The notes beneath the pieces are model-generated. The model was not told where the DNA came from and searched no databases. It saw only the letters and a list, made by a program, of their open reading frames with translations. From Hydractinia symbiolongicarpus (lineage: Eukaryota; Cnidaria; Hydrozoa; Anthoathecata; Hydractiniidae), in assembly GCF_029227915.1 (NCBI RefSeq), contig NC_079884.1, forward strand, positions 10,044,001-10,108,000: a stretch of DNA of 64,000 nucleotides. Reading direction: 5' to 3'. The position numbers were made by a program, and so were the translations under genes. Below, one piece after another: positions 1 to 11,949 of the stretch (position 1 is the first letter of the stretch; each line of letters starts with the position of its first letter).

Positions 1-990
1 CATGTCGTGGAATTCATGCTAAAGTCTGTTTCAAAATTGTAAAATATCAGAATCTTGGAAAAATTTCAATTGATGGGAATAAAGCTTTATCTATATCCGA
101 TATATAATAAGCAAAAATTGAAATTCAGTATAGGATAATTTTGACAATTCAGTAGTTAAAAGACAATAATATCAAATAGAGTTCCTTAAAAAATATATTT
201 AAGCTTGATAACACACCCTTCAACTTTCTGTTGGTTTTCTAAACTGCCTTGTGAAATGTCAAAGAAAGAATCAATTGTTTCTTTACATACTGTCGTCAAT
301 TATTTTGCAAGAATAAAACCAGACATTCTCTGACGCAATTCTTTCAAATGCTTTGAATATTTGAAACGTCAAATTGCTTGGAACGATGTGTATTATGTTA
401 AGAAAGTAAACAATTAAGGAGATAGAATTTATCAAAAAATAGATTATTACATCTTCAGAGAAGGGGAGATGTGAAGGAAATGTAAGAGGATTGATTTGTG
501 CTAGCGAAAGCATAACATGTCAAAGTTGCAATAAACACCTCATAGTCCTGTGCTTTTTTCCCAGAACGCAAAATAGTTGACACAAACTGACGTTATCTGT
601 GAGAACTATAGACAGATCAGAAATGAAATTCAATATTGTTAATCTCACATCATTACTGTCTCAGTTGTTTTCTTCAAATAAATGTATTTTTGAGTTTATC
701 ACTACATGCAGCTACTTCAAAAGACAACAACGAATCGCATTTCTGATATTTAGTTAAGGTTTTAAAATATTGATCCATTAGATCATGTATCGTCTATTCT
801 CTTGAGAGTTTCTTTGCAAAGTCACTTAGTTGTCTTATTTTCATGTAAAACCGAGATATAAATAAAGGTAAAATAAAATAAGGGGTTTTGTTGTTAAAAC
901 TTAAAATGATACGTTGGGAAGTTACAAAAATGGAGAATTTAGATAATAAAGAGGATTTGCACACAACCTCTATATAACTTTTCGTATGGT
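1..990. other. AT-rich stretch without a recognised gene
   Basis: I see no exon with convincing codon structure, no RNA gene and no recognisable transposon domain here. Short open frames exist on both strands but look like chance in AT-rich DNA. Confidence 0.5.
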
Positions 991-1002
991 TTTATATCCA
1001 TA

Positions 1003-1115
1003 CTAGTCAGTGGCATCTGAATAATCAACGATTTTGCCCGTCCGTATACTGCATTACTTGCGGTACCACTTTGCGTGACAGACAGACGTATGTGGGTATT
1101 ATAATATAGATAAGT
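1003..1115 (-). repeat. Diverged copy of the AATAATAGCCG short interspersed family
   Basis: It starts with ACTAGT and ends with ACAGACAGACG followed by an ATTATAATAT-like tail, the reverse complement of the family seen at 8221-8395. The middle keeps a GCCCGTCC remnant. It is strongly diverged, so the boundaries are approximate. Confidence 0.45.
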
Positions 1116-1149
1116 AACAGTTTAATGGCAGAAAAATTCACGTTTTTTG

Positions 1150-1520
1150 GTTATTTTCGCGAAAGTTCCCTTGGAAATTATCAATTATAAATATTTTTAA
1201 AGACGCCACAAAAAAATAAAATAAACAGGAAAATGTTAAAGACAGTGATTTATTTCATCTTTAATCATCAACTACGATGTCATTTTTCCTGGATGTTTCT
1301 TGGATATCACGATTTATTGAAACAGTAATAGATGTAGACGCTTGGTTACTAATAATAGGAGAAAAAGAGAGAATTGTTGCCATTCGCGAAAAATTTGTCC
1401 TTGCAAATTATTCATTTTCGATATACGCGAAAGTTTTTTACGCGAAATTTTTTCAAAAATTACAATTACCAAAAGTTTTTATTACAAAATTTAGCGATTC
1501 TTTGACCTCGCGAAACTGTT
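1150..1520. repeat. Dispersed CGCGAAA-type repeat
   Basis: Several short CGCGAAA/TTCGCGAA words recur at irregular spacing with T-rich spacers (for example near 1157, 1384, 1427, 1440 and 1509). This density is not expected in AT-rich DNA and resembles the short non-autonomous repeats common in cnidarian genomes. An 81-codon open frame crosses it but has no protein-like character. Confidence 0.4.
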
Positions 1521-1934
1521 AGCTCTCCAAACCCTTTACACCCGAGGTTTTTGGCATCAAGCTGTTCACAGAAGTTTAATTTTGTAAGACACTCTCATTT
1601 ACAAAGATAATCCTTGTAACATTGAAATATTTCCATGTGACATGAATCTCACTTTTTTGTTGATCTTTCTATGAACTTAAATTTGCATTTTTAACATAAC
1701 TCAAAAGAAAACAAGGATTATTTTTAACATGAAATCGTTGAATTTGTTGACATTTTGCATGTATTTGTGACAAAAATGATGTTTTGTTGATCTTTTGTGT
1801 AAGTACAAGCTCTTGGCACAAAAATCATTTCGTCAAAAAAACTTGGCAGTGATTCAAGTAAACAAGACTTATATTATAAAAGTGCTTGCTTTATTAATTC
1901 GCATATTCAACTTAGAAAGATCTTCGAAGCAAAA

Positions 1935-3373
1935 ATGAACTCGATTAAGCGAGTATTATTGTTAACATTGGCATGCTCATGTAGACTGGTGTCTGCTGGT
2001 CTAACAGAGCCAACAGTAACAGGTGGGTGTTTTGAAGTTACCAACATAACATAGTATTTATTTCATACTGTATTATCTAATTGATATTAATTAATATTAA
2101 TATCAAATTAATTGCGACATAATGCATAAGGCTAATCTTTTTAGAATAGTCCATGGCACCGTGGAGAAATCCACGGGTTCGCCTTTCCTTTATTTATCGC
2201 ATTTCGTGTTTCCATAAGACGAATTTTTTCTCGCGAACAAACAGACAGACGGAATACGGCTATTATTAAAGAGATTTATTATTTTGCATATCCGTGGCCA
2301 GTCAGTTATTTGGACCAGTAATTTTAATATATCTCATTTGATGACAGATATGTTTTCACTTTAAGACAAGTCGTTATTCAGAGTAAAGTTCCACGGAGGA
2401 TCGCCACCCTCGTTCCCAGGAATTTTTTCGCTTGATATGATGAAAGGACGCCGTCTTCTTTCACATCGGAAAGGCAAAAATCTCTGGGGACAAAAGTGGG
2501 GTTTACCCGCACATATTTCCCGCATCGCTTTTTCGTACATCTAGGTTAGTCTATTAGCATGAAGTAACGAAGTTTACTTGGACGAAGTTATTACTATGAT
2601 TATGGGTGCGAATATAATGACGTTTCCGATTACAAAAACTCTGGTTTTTAAAGTAGCTCACAGACAAACAGCGAGTATTATAATGTATTGGCCGGTCCTT
2701 AAATTCTACGGGAATTTACCCGTTGCAGCAAAGTGTATTTATTTCGGATATCATCACACTGTGCATACCTCTACTAAAGGTTTTCCGTGTTTTTCTTTCA
2801 GAAGTGAAACCTACTGAAAGAACCAATGAAGAAGGCCCGTATCCGTCTACAGAGGCCTTCATCGATTGTAATCGATGTAAAGAAAAAGGTCTGAGCCCAA
2901 CGGCTAACATCTTATGTATCTACAAATGTTTTCACCCATCTGTTACTGTATACTGGACGAGAGGAACAAATTCTATATCTAGAATAGTTCCAACTAGGTG
3001 GCCTCGTTATCGAACTAGAGAAAAGGGTGGCTGGGAGCCGTTTATGCAAGGTCTCATGAGTGAAACAAAAGGAAAATCATCTCTAAAGGACGGTAATCAA
3101 ATAGAGGACCATGTGGGGAGAAATAAGGAAACGAAAACACAATTAAATCTTACAAAGCAGAACTCTCAACCCCTTATTGTTTTTAACAGAGGATATAAAA
3201 CTGTTCTTTTAGTGTTTGTGGCAGGTTTTATATCAGGCTTTGTTGTGGTCACGTTAACTTTCCTATGTGTAAAATCACTTGTCAACAAAAGTGATTCTTC
3301 CCGTAAGAATACATTATCACATTATCCCGCAGCAATAACACCGTGGAGAACTTTACAAGAAAAGAAGGTGTAG
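1935..3373 (+). CDS. Two-exon secreted/type I single-pass membrane protein, family unknown
   Basis: Exon 1 (1935-2022) encodes a classic signal peptide, residues 1 to about 21, MNSIKRVLLLTLACSCRLVSA-like, followed by a GT donor in the context ACAG/GTGGGT. Exon 2 (2802-3373) follows a polypyrimidine tract and CAG acceptor. The join is phase 1 and gives 219 residues and a TAG stop. The ectodomain has four cysteines at 52, 55, 68 and 72 (CX2C-X12-CX3C) and an N-glycosylation sequon (NLT) before one membrane segment, residues about 163-186, then a 33-residue basic tail. The role is unknown; a small cell-surface receptor or adhesion protein would fit. No AATAAA was found close downstream. The single intron holds two repeat copies. 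The gene model is fairly secure because frame, splice sites and topology agree; the function is not. Confidence 0.72.
2150..2272 (-). repeat. AATAATAGCCG-family short repeat, inside the intron of the membrane-protein gene
   Basis: On the minus strand it begins AATAATAGCCGTATTC, continues with a CTGTCTGT block and ends in the block giving AACCCGTGGATTT. This matches the layout of the full copy at 8221-8395. Confidence 0.7.
2391..2491. repeat. Diverged fold-back (MITE-like) repeat
   Basis: The order CCTCGTTCCCAGG, a T-rich block, a central AAAGGACGCCGTC, then AAATCTCTGGGGAC matches the better-preserved palindromic element at 3787-3893. It lies in the intron of the membrane-protein gene. Confidence 0.5.
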
Positions 3374-3786
3374 CTGTGTTATTTAAGAAAAATGTTTGAG
3401 TCATTTGGAACTTCACGAAGGTAGCATAATGAAGCGAGAAGCCGAAAAGTTTTACCAGTAATGCAGCTTAAAAAAGCAGTCGAAAAAATGAAAACAAAAA
3501 ACATTAGTTTATTTTCATATTATTATATTTTTTATTATTTATATGAAGTATTGTATTACTTTTTATACATTTCACTGTATGCACAAAATCGACATCACAA
3601 GTCTGTATAAATGTTTTGCGTTCACATTTATTTCTCTATCTAAGTCTTACAAAAAAAAACGCCTAAGCAAAATCCCCAATGAGATATTTCTCAATGTATG
3701 TATATTTTCATAACTTTATGAGTTATGTTGTATTATTGTTTATATTAAACTTATTTTTAATGTTTTTAAGAAGTAATGAAAAAAAA
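3374..3786. other. 3' flank of the membrane-protein gene
   Basis: AT-rich, presumably 3' UTR and intergenic DNA. No coding signal and no clear AATAAA. Confidence 0.4.
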
Positions 3787-3893
3787 GCGCCACGGCAACC
3801 TCGATCCCAGGGCTTTTTTTCTCTTTTTGATATAAGGGACGGCGAGATCAAAAAGAGAAACAAAATCCCTGGGATTGAAGTTGGCGCCACGCC
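3787..3893. mobile_element. Fold-back MITE-like element
   Basis: Two arms of about 45 bp are inverted around a short centre (TATAAGGGACGGCGAG). The inner 14 bases (TTTCTCTTTTTGAT) are perfectly mirrored, and the outer CCCAGGG and GCGCCAC blocks are partly mirrored. Related, more degraded pieces occur at 2391-2491, 20708-20747 and near 48780, so this is a dispersed family. Confidence 0.65.
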
Positions 3894-4539
3894 TTTTTTT
3901 GGCACATTTCATCATTTGTTATCCATGGCTTAAAGATTGTGTTGTAATATTACTTAATTTATGTTTGCTGGCAAATAATGTAATTTAATATTTCTGTGTT
4001 TGTATTGTACATGATATAATTTAAGATAAAAAAAGGAAAGCGTAATATGTTGTTCATATGTTTAACGCATGCAATTCTTCATCATCAACAATTTTTTGAC
4101 GTAAAGTAAATAATGGCCTGGAGACCAGCTTAATAAGAATTACAAAAAACACAAGAATCGGAATAGAAAATAGAGAAGATTAACACTGGGGGCAAAAAAT
4201 TATTTAGCGGCAAAATACTGATGGTCATTACTAATTTGGCAGCTTGCTATTGTTCTTTGCTCACGTAGTTAATATCAAGTAAATCACTTTTTTCCTCAAT
4301 GTGGTTAGGTGTGTCCACGCTTACGTAAATTGCATTGTGCTCATTGGTTGATTTAAATTTAGGGTTTACTCCGAGAAGTTTTTTTGCGACCAAGCATTTG
4401 TATGAGGGAACCTAACCTTAGATTTCCTTGAAGGAACTTTGTTACAACATAAATATATTTATCTAAGTAGAGTCTGTGGCCTAGTTGGTGAAATGGGTTT
4501 CAATAATATTAACTACGAATCAAAAGGTTCGCCGTTCAA
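3894..4539. other. Intergenic stretch, nothing recognised
   Basis: No conserved protein segment, RNA gene or repeat boundary was recognised. Confidence 0.4.
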
Positions 4540-4542
4540 ACC

Positions 4543-4562
4543 CTCCCCCCCCTCCCTTCCCC

Positions 4563-4593
<31 letters not shown>

Positions 4594-4599
4594 ACACAC
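4543..4599. repeat. Poly-C tract followed by (CA)n microsatellite
   Basis: An interrupted run of C (longest block near 4560-4579) passes directly into a CA dinucleotide run of about ten units. Open frames crossing it are artefacts. The complementary G-run could form a quadruplex. Confidence 0.9.
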
Positions 4600-4683
4600 T
4601 AGCCCAGCTGATGATGTGATACCGATGGGACACGGCAAAACAAGCTTGTACAGGGATGTGTATATATCTAAGTAAATTTTTAA

Positions 4684-5115
4684 CAATAATAGCCGTTGTT
4701 TTACTATTAGCAAAAACAGTGTCATGCTAAACCACACACGAAACTTTCCAGCTACAAATAGCAAGTGCGATATATTTTCATTTTAGATAGATTTTGCACG
4801 TGCTGGGTTATTTAATTTATATTTAACCCTAACGCTACAGACAAGACACAAAATTCAATGCCCGTCGACGTTTTCAAGTCTGAGTTCGCTTATGACATCA
4901 ACAATGACAAACCATAAAAAGAAAAATAGTATAATAAAATATAATTCTTTGGAAAGTCTCTTGTGTGTCAGAAATGGTGGCTAAATTGCTATTTTGTGAT
5001 TAGAATGTACGAAGTAGCGATGTCCTGGATATGTACGACAAGCGAAAATTTGGTGACCGGAGTACGATGGGTATACTCGTGAATTTTTCCACACGCTGAA
5101 ATTCACTAGTCTTAA
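4684..5115 (+). repeat. AATAATAGCCG-family element, long or composite copy
   Basis: It begins AATAATAGCCGTTGT at 4684 and ends at the GTGAATTTTTCCACAC...ACTAGT block near 5075-5114, the same start and end as the 175-bp copy at 8221. Another AATAATAGCCGTT start follows at once (about 5118), so two copies may lie back to back. Confidence 0.5.
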
Positions 5116-5139
5116 TAATAATAGCCGTTATCTATCTGA

Positions 5140-8100
5140 TTGATATACAAATCTGGGTGTTGAGCGTTAATTTTCTACGGATTTAAGATTATAGTTTATA
5201 AACAATATACACAATAGAGTTGATATACATGTACACGGACATTGACTTTTTTTTTACTTCAGCATGGTTCGCACAAGTCACTTTACATATATTAGTGGAT
5301 ACAGTCGCCTCACTAATTAATGAGCACTCTAACACACTTGCGATTAATGGACAGATTTTTTTATACCGACTGAATTTCAGTCAAAGTCCAATAGAACACC
5401 TTCTAAAAAGCAGACAAGGTAATAAGCGGGTCCAATTGTTTTTTTATAGAGAAATTGACGAACGGTTTTTATTAGGATCTTTATTGTCGTTTTTGTTTTA
5501 GACATTTAGAAATAGCAGATATTTATGTTCATTCGTGTTTTGTTGTCTCTTTATGTCCGGAACAATCCCACAGCCCCTAGAATCTACTCGGTATGTCAAA
5601 AATAAGCGTAAAAATATCAACTTTCCAAAATAGCGAACAGTTCTAATTAGGGGACATAGTCCGCTAGTTGGAAATACTATAGAATGAAAGATCTTTAGTA
5701 CTAATCAAAACATTCTGTTAATATTTATTTCACTTATGAACCCTATCGTGGTAATGTCGATGTCATGAATCACATGGACGAGATTGTGAAGCGTATACAA
5801 ATATATAGATAAAACCAAAAGTGAAGAGAACGCTTGTTCGGGAAGCCGATACGTTTTATTTGCTGATCTTTTTTCCCTTTTTATAAACAAAACATAGCTT
5901 TACATGCACGCTTTTTTTAAAAAGTAGAAAATCTATTGATACTGTTGGGGGCAACTCAATGTTGGGGGGTGGGACTGATCAAATAATTTCTAAAGATGTT
6001 GATGAATAGAAATGATACTTACCACGAGTGATGTGCAGACATTAAGTAACAACTTGTTTAAGAAAAAATGGTGATGCAGTATTGTTGCTAATGACGTCAA
6101 CAAGTTTGCTAAAGTGAGTAAAAATTAGTTTTACATTCAGCACGAGTAGGGTTATCGTTGCTTAAGTTCTATATTCCAGACTTGATTGTTGCTCAGTCTT
6201 TGCTTGTTGACGTTAGACTTAGAATGATCAATTCCACTTTTTCAATTAATTAGGATAGTGTACCAATCAAAGTCAAACTTTTTTGTTTTAATTACATGTG
6301 GTATATGGGCCTTACGTACATTTTAAAACAAGATATGTCCAGGTAACTATGTTTTTATAACTCTTTAATTATCTATCTGGTTATTGTTTTAAAAGTCTTG
6401 TGTTTCTTTATAAGATGTTCCTTATGAAAAGTTGTGTACGCGTTGTTGAAGCATAAATTATCATAAAATAGGACATGACTCACAAATCAAAAAGTGTACT
6501 CTAAGCGTCAATTCAAAGTAAGAAAGGAGAGAGAGAGTGGGAGGGTGGGAGTGGTAAATTCTGTGACGTTTAAGCACATTAAGTGTTTTTAAAGGACTTC
6601 TTTCATCACGCTTTACAGAACGTCGAAAAAAAACAACGGGGTTTTTTGAGAGTATATGTCTTGCTCGTATAGTCTAAACTCGATTATCCCAGATATACTT
6701 CGTGTGTAGTAATAACTTTGTCCCCAAACTGTCATGGAGGCACCGGGGAAAATGTTCAAGATGAATGAATAAAGACAAAAAGTTGCAGTAGTCCAAATAT
6801 ATTACTGTTTTTGTGTTTTATATTATTACACTTTTAAAATCAGGAAATATATATTTTAAGCAGCATAACATATAAATGATCTCAATCTGGTTCCCAGACC
6901 ATTTCCCCTTTCTTGATGATTCTGATGGCGGCAAAAAGACCCTGGCACATGCTGGTCACATAATCGCTCATAAGTAATGAAAGTTATGCCTGCTGTTGGT
7001 CGCTTCGCAATAACAGCTCAGGGGCTAGAAGACCCTAGGTTAAAGTTTGCATGATCCTGGTCCCGAAAATTTGCGCACTAAAGAGCCGCACAGATACTTG
7101 CGGTAGCGACGTAATGGTAAAACAGGAGAATGAAAATACTTAAATAATACCTTTTTTGGTTTTGTTTAGGGTACGCAATCACCTTTAGATTTAAGAATCA
7201 TCCCCAAAAACATTGGTTGTTAAATGAGTGATGACACCTTTAATTGGTAAAGCGAGTGGGTGCATGCAGAATAGGGTATTGGTCATCAACTTTTAGGGCA
7301 AAAATGTAATATCAATTTTCTCGGCAATCACACTATTAACTTCACGTGTTGATTGTCAATGTATATTATTGTCCTGAGACTTTCAGTTGTTTGAAACAAT
7401 ACTCTATTTTCTTCATATTTTTTTCGAGTTGATTCTAAAAAACGAACAAATAACAGAACAAATAATCATTCTTAAAATGAAACTTCAAGATTCTTGACCC
7501 ATCGCTTAGTAGTTACAATTTTATCACCTCATGTGGTTACTAGAGGACGCCGTATGACGTAGATGGTTGTAATTTAACGCTATTTTGAATATGACCACAA
7601 GATTGTTATCATATTGTTCATATTTTACAAGTTACGAAGCCATTGCGCGTCTGGGTTAGGTTTGAAAAAGGAATCTTGAAGTATTTTATTTCAAAATGGT
7701 TATTACAATGCAAATAGTCTGTACAACGAAGCGATAGGCTTGTAAATTTCTATACTCCGCATGGACTTAAGATAATTTGTCTGATATTAATCCTGACAAG
7801 GAAATTGTGTGAAATTACCTTTGAATAAATCAAAAAAAATAAAGGGCGGTTTAATTCTTGAACACGGGCTTTGTTACGACAAGTAATAAATCTTTTTTAC
7901 TGACACTAAAACAGTACCATCTCATGAAAAGTTAAAGATGTACATGCCTATTGTTTAAAAGGAGAGTCAAACCGCGCACGGCACGGCTGCTGAATAAAAG
8001 TTCATGATGGTAGTGTTAATTTTGAAGACCTTGAAACAAAAACTAAGAATGTTTTGATATTAAAAATATTTAGAGTTATAAAAATTTCATGTTTAAATAG

Positions 8101-8220
8101 ATTTGTAATATACTACCTCACAATTTCTATATTTTGAAAAATGGTCGAATTTGGAAATGTTTTAAAAATTTTGCCTAAAAATTTTTTTTAACAACACGTC
8201 TTTTTTCAACACGTCTCTAT
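5140..8220. other. Long intergenic stretch
   Basis: I find no convincing exon or conserved domain. Open frames of 60-95 codons have AT-driven composition. A short purine-rich G-tract cluster lies near 6523-6556. The piece at about 6885-7080 has TTCCCAG and CCCTGG words reminiscent of the fold-back family, but too weakly to call. Confidence 0.45.
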
Positions 8221-8395
8221 AATAATAGCCGTTGTCTGTCTGTCTCTGCGCGGACCCCCCGCTGAGTTTGAAAATAATGTTACGGAAACACGAATATCAA
8301 ATGCGATATATTTTTATCCACTTTGTTGCGACGGGTAAATATAAAGGACGGGCGAACCCGTGGATTTTTCCACAGGCAACGACTAGTCTTCTATA
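8221..8395 (+). repeat. AATAATAGCCG short interspersed element, best-preserved copy
   Basis: The unit starts AATAATAGCCGTTGTCTGTC, has a central ATGCGATATATTTTTAT block and ends in a conserved block with GGACGGGCGAACCCGTGG, then TTTTTCCAC, then ACTAGT. The start and end recur at 2150-2272 (minus), 4684-5115, 55079-55190 and, diverged, at 1003-1115 and near 9260-9315. It has no coding capacity and no obvious RNA polymerase III boxes. GACGGGC/GCCCGTC is a small internal palindrome. Confidence 0.75.
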
Positions 8396-10309
8396 TTGTT
8401 TGATTACAAATGACACAGACGCATTGTGAAATTGTCTTTTATACCTTCACTAAGTATGTATAGCACTTTTAAATAAATATCTTGGTGCCGTTAACATCAA
8501 TAACAAAATTGTATTTAAAAGTATATCAAATTTTTGTGAAGAGTTTGATCCATCTCGTTGTTTATAGTAAGTAACCAAGCCCCAATAAACACATTCTTGT
8601 TTAACAAAAACGTGTTGTACAACACAGCAATATATTGCTTTTTTACCCTAACGCACTTGGATTAACATTAGATCTTTTCTTTGGCGTAAGAATTATGGAC
8701 TAATGAAAAAAAACATGGATGCATTTACTGACACTGTTGAAAATAATATGCTGGATTGCCATATGTCATTATTTGTTTTGGACGCAGCTAAATACGGAGA
8801 GCTATTTTTACTGTAACGACCTTGTTATTATCTTAACGCACCACACTTACGGACATCGCTAAGTATCAGGTTTAGCACGTGTGGCGCACGTGCCTAGTTA
8901 CATAGCTAATACTGCTCAAGGTCACGCAAATATCGGCCGTACCGTTCGTCACACTACCGTCACATTTTTTCCGTCACCACCTGTTAATCCATGAATCACC
9001 AAGACAACACTAATGACGACATACAAAATTTTTTATGATGGTCCTGAAGTCAATTGAAAATTGCGGCAATTGACAATGTTTCAACCCCTGAAGCAGTAAA
9101 AAACACCCCTATCCTTACCGGTCTAGAAAGGGTTAAATAGGTCGAACTGATTGACTAACACTCCCACTTCTGACGAAGAAAAAAAATAGAGTCATTAATT
9201 TTTTTTTAAAACAAAATATATTTCAAATCTAGAATTCTCCTATCGCAGCTCGCAAATATCACCTTTTGCTTACAGGCAGATAGACAGACGTACGGAGAGC
9301 ATTATAATATAGGTATAGGGAAAAAATAAATATTTTGTTTTTTGATTTCAAAATATTGAGAAACAACATATCAGTTAACTTATTTATTCAGCCACACAGA
9401 ATATAGTGTGTTGAATTAAATCCAATGTAAATATAGATATGTCAGATTTTTAAAATAGTTTAAAATGTCATGATTTGTGTTGTGAAGAATCTTTCCATAG
9501 ACTACAAAATTGTGAATAAATCCTTTATGCTTAGCGCCTCAGCTTGATAATAGATTAATATCTTAAGCAAGTGTTTTAAATACACAAGAACCTCCTTTTA
9601 GCAAACTCCCAATGGTAATAGTAACAATAGAAAGTAAAGAAGATATTCAAGGTAAACAACCGCAGTACTACAGGGCCGACGAAACCGGGACAGGGCGTGG
9701 GGCGAGATCATGGGCTCTCTCACTTTTTTTAGAGTTAGCTTGGGCATCTTGAAATAGCTATTTTCTTCATTCGAACACATTAAAACCGTTTTAGCCAATC
9801 TAGAGATCTTTATTTTCGAAAACTTTCTTAAGCCTCATTGATCACTATTTTGTTCCTTCAGATTTTAAAATCTATTTGTCGGTCCCGTAATAACAATAAC
9901 TTCTCAATTTTATTTCATAAATTATTCCCAGACTTCTGAGAGTGAAGTGAGAAGGAGCGCGACCTGCAAATCAGTATAGCAATATCCGTCCAAGAGGTAA
10001 GATGACAGTGTAGTTGTAACGAACCACAATAAAATTTAACCCACACATATCAAAGGTAAGTATTTCTTTTTACCTTTGTTTTTAGAAAAAATGAATACAA
10101 AAGACGATGAAATTCCTGCTCTACGTAGTATTTGTGGGGATTTAACCACAAATCCCACACCAGCAGGCGAGGAGACACAAAACAACAAACACAACACCCA
10201 TTCCTCCCACAACAAGTGACTTAGTTATCTTTGTCAAATGAGGTAGAAAAATGGAGGAAATCACAAAGTACTGCGACATCAGGAATGTAAAATCTAAGGT
10301 TAAGGAGCT
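8396..10309. other. Intergenic stretch
   Basis: Nothing coding was recognised. Around 9255-9315 a diverged reverse copy of the AATAATAGCCG family (GACAGACGTACGG...ATTATAATATAGG) is visible. Confidence 0.4.
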
Positions 10310-10730
10310 GTTCATATGGAGGCGGGTTAGCTCGGTTGACCGGGCTGGCTCGGCTGAGCGGGATCTCGCTGCTATTAAGAAACACATGAAAAAATAAAAA
10401 TGTGTTCATATGATAACCGAGCCAGCCCGCCTTGCCGAGATCTCGCTTGTTTGTACCGAGATCTCGGTCAGGCGGCATCTCGCTGTTCTTAAGAAACGCA
10501 TAGAAAAATAAAAATGTGTTTATATGACAGGCGAGCCAGCCCGCCTAGGCGAGATGAAATTAACAATAGATTTAAAAAACATTCTAATCAATTATTTAAA
10601 GTTCGAAATATATTCTTTTGTCTTCATTGTTTATGAATCTTTTGTTAAATGTAAACAACTTTTCCATCCCGGCTGGCTGAGATGTAAAAAACTTCATATG
10701 AACACGAGATGAAAATCACCCCGGCTTATG
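10310..10730. repeat. GC-rich tandem/inverted repeat cluster (GCGAGCCAGCCCGCC type)
   Basis: Words such as GAGCCAGCCCGCC, GGCGAGAT and CGAGATCTCG recur on both strands between 10320 and 10560. The segment around CTTAAGAAACGCAT...AAAAATGTGTTTATATGA occurs twice (about 10375-10411 and 10490-10527). Its GC content stands out sharply from the surroundings, and the remnants extend to about 10730 at the edge of the DIRS-like relic. Likely a short non-autonomous element cluster. Confidence 0.6.
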
Positions 10731-11949
10731 AACAGCCCCTAAGAGAGCACCCTACAATTTTGACCTCTCCTCAGCAAAAGGAAAGTGCCTCCACTGCTAC
10801 TCGTAGAGTAATCTCAGCTCCTCAGGTGAGCCTAAACAATTCTCCTTTGAGAGAAAATGATGCCCCTCAGGATGGACAGTATTCGCCTTTCAGCCAGGCA
10901 TATGAAAAAGAACTAGAACTCTATGCATTTCAGAATGAGGAGGAGTTCCAAGCTAGTGAATCAGGGGCTGAACAGTCTCAAAAGAATGATGAGATGCCTG
11001 AATCTGAAAATGATGTATTTAAACATATCAGAATTATTACAGATGCTTGTAAAACAGGCTCAGCTGTTGAAGAAAAATGGGCCACTATAGTAAACCAAAA
11101 TTGGGCAGGCAAAAAAGGCAAGGAAAAAATGCAAAAACTTTCTGAAAAAAATCCCAGTCCTGAAAACTGTGAACTTGTTGTTCCTAAACTAAACATAGAA
11201 CTCTGGCAAATGTTGTCCAGTATACAAAAAACGCTCAGACGTGAAAGTGGCTCAAATTCAAAGAAGCCTTACAAGTGCTGCCGGTGCAGCACTTTCTATA
11301 GCCAATGAGATCTTCAGTTCTGAAAATATGAATAGGAAAAGTCTGATCTAAAAAACTGCTGAGCTGATTGCATTTTTAGGTCATGCAAATACAGAATTGT
11401 GCCAAAAGCGAAAACTCTTTGTAAGATCTGTATTGAAAGAAAGGTATAAGGACTTGACTACGGTGTCTACTGAGGTTACAAAAACCTGTTTGGTGACAAG
11501 GAATTAAAAAAGAGAAATAAATTGAAGCATGCACGAGCTTATGCAAACCGTTATAGAAACAACAAGCCATACTATAGAAATAACGGCTCACAAAACAATT
11601 ATAGCAGAGGGAAAGGCAGGAAGGGGATGTTCTCTTCCAACAACAGCAGTAACAAGCACCAATACAAGAAATGAATCAAATATTTAAAGACTTTTTAGAA
11701 TATTGTGATCATCGAGTACAATGTTTTCAAGGTGGACAGATCTCCAATAGATTCCCTCAGTGGAAATCCATAACATGTGACGAAAATATTCTCAATATCA
11801 TCAAGGGTGACACTATAAACTTTATCAGTGAACCACCGATTACGCATTTTGCAAATAATATCATATCTAAAGATGAAGCTAAAGTTAAACTTGAGATTGC
11901 CGAACTTTTAAAAAAGTATCATACAAAGATGCACACACGAAAACATTAA
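10709..11949 (+). pseudogene. DIRS-like retrotransposon relic: gag plus start of reverse transcriptase
   Basis: A gag-like frame runs 10709-11308 and carries the segment EEKWATIVNQNW...NPSPENCELVVPKLNIELW, which I recognise as the pattern of DIRS/Ngaro-type gag proteins. The frame then breaks. A second frame continues with an alanine-rich stretch (SLTSAAGAALSIANEIFSS) and AELIAFLGHANTELCQKRKL, broken by one stop (near 11350) and a further frameshift near 11495. A basic, Asn-rich piece follows, and a last frame at 11671-11949 begins the reverse transcriptase (GGQISNRFPQWKSIT...ILNIIKGDTINF). No catalytic RT motif, RNase H or tyrosine recombinase is seen downstream, so the copy is truncated as well as mutated. 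Family assignment is by motif memory, not by search. Confidence 0.75.

Noticed and set aside
1277-1522. 81-codon plus frame
   Set aside because: It lies within CGCGAAA-type repeat sequence; no homology or splice context.
4439-4764. Proline- and valine/glycine-rich frames on both strands
   Set aside because: Produced by the poly-C and CA tracts.
6523-6556. G-quadruplex-like purine tract
   Set aside because: Only three clear GGG runs; too weak to list as a regulatory element.
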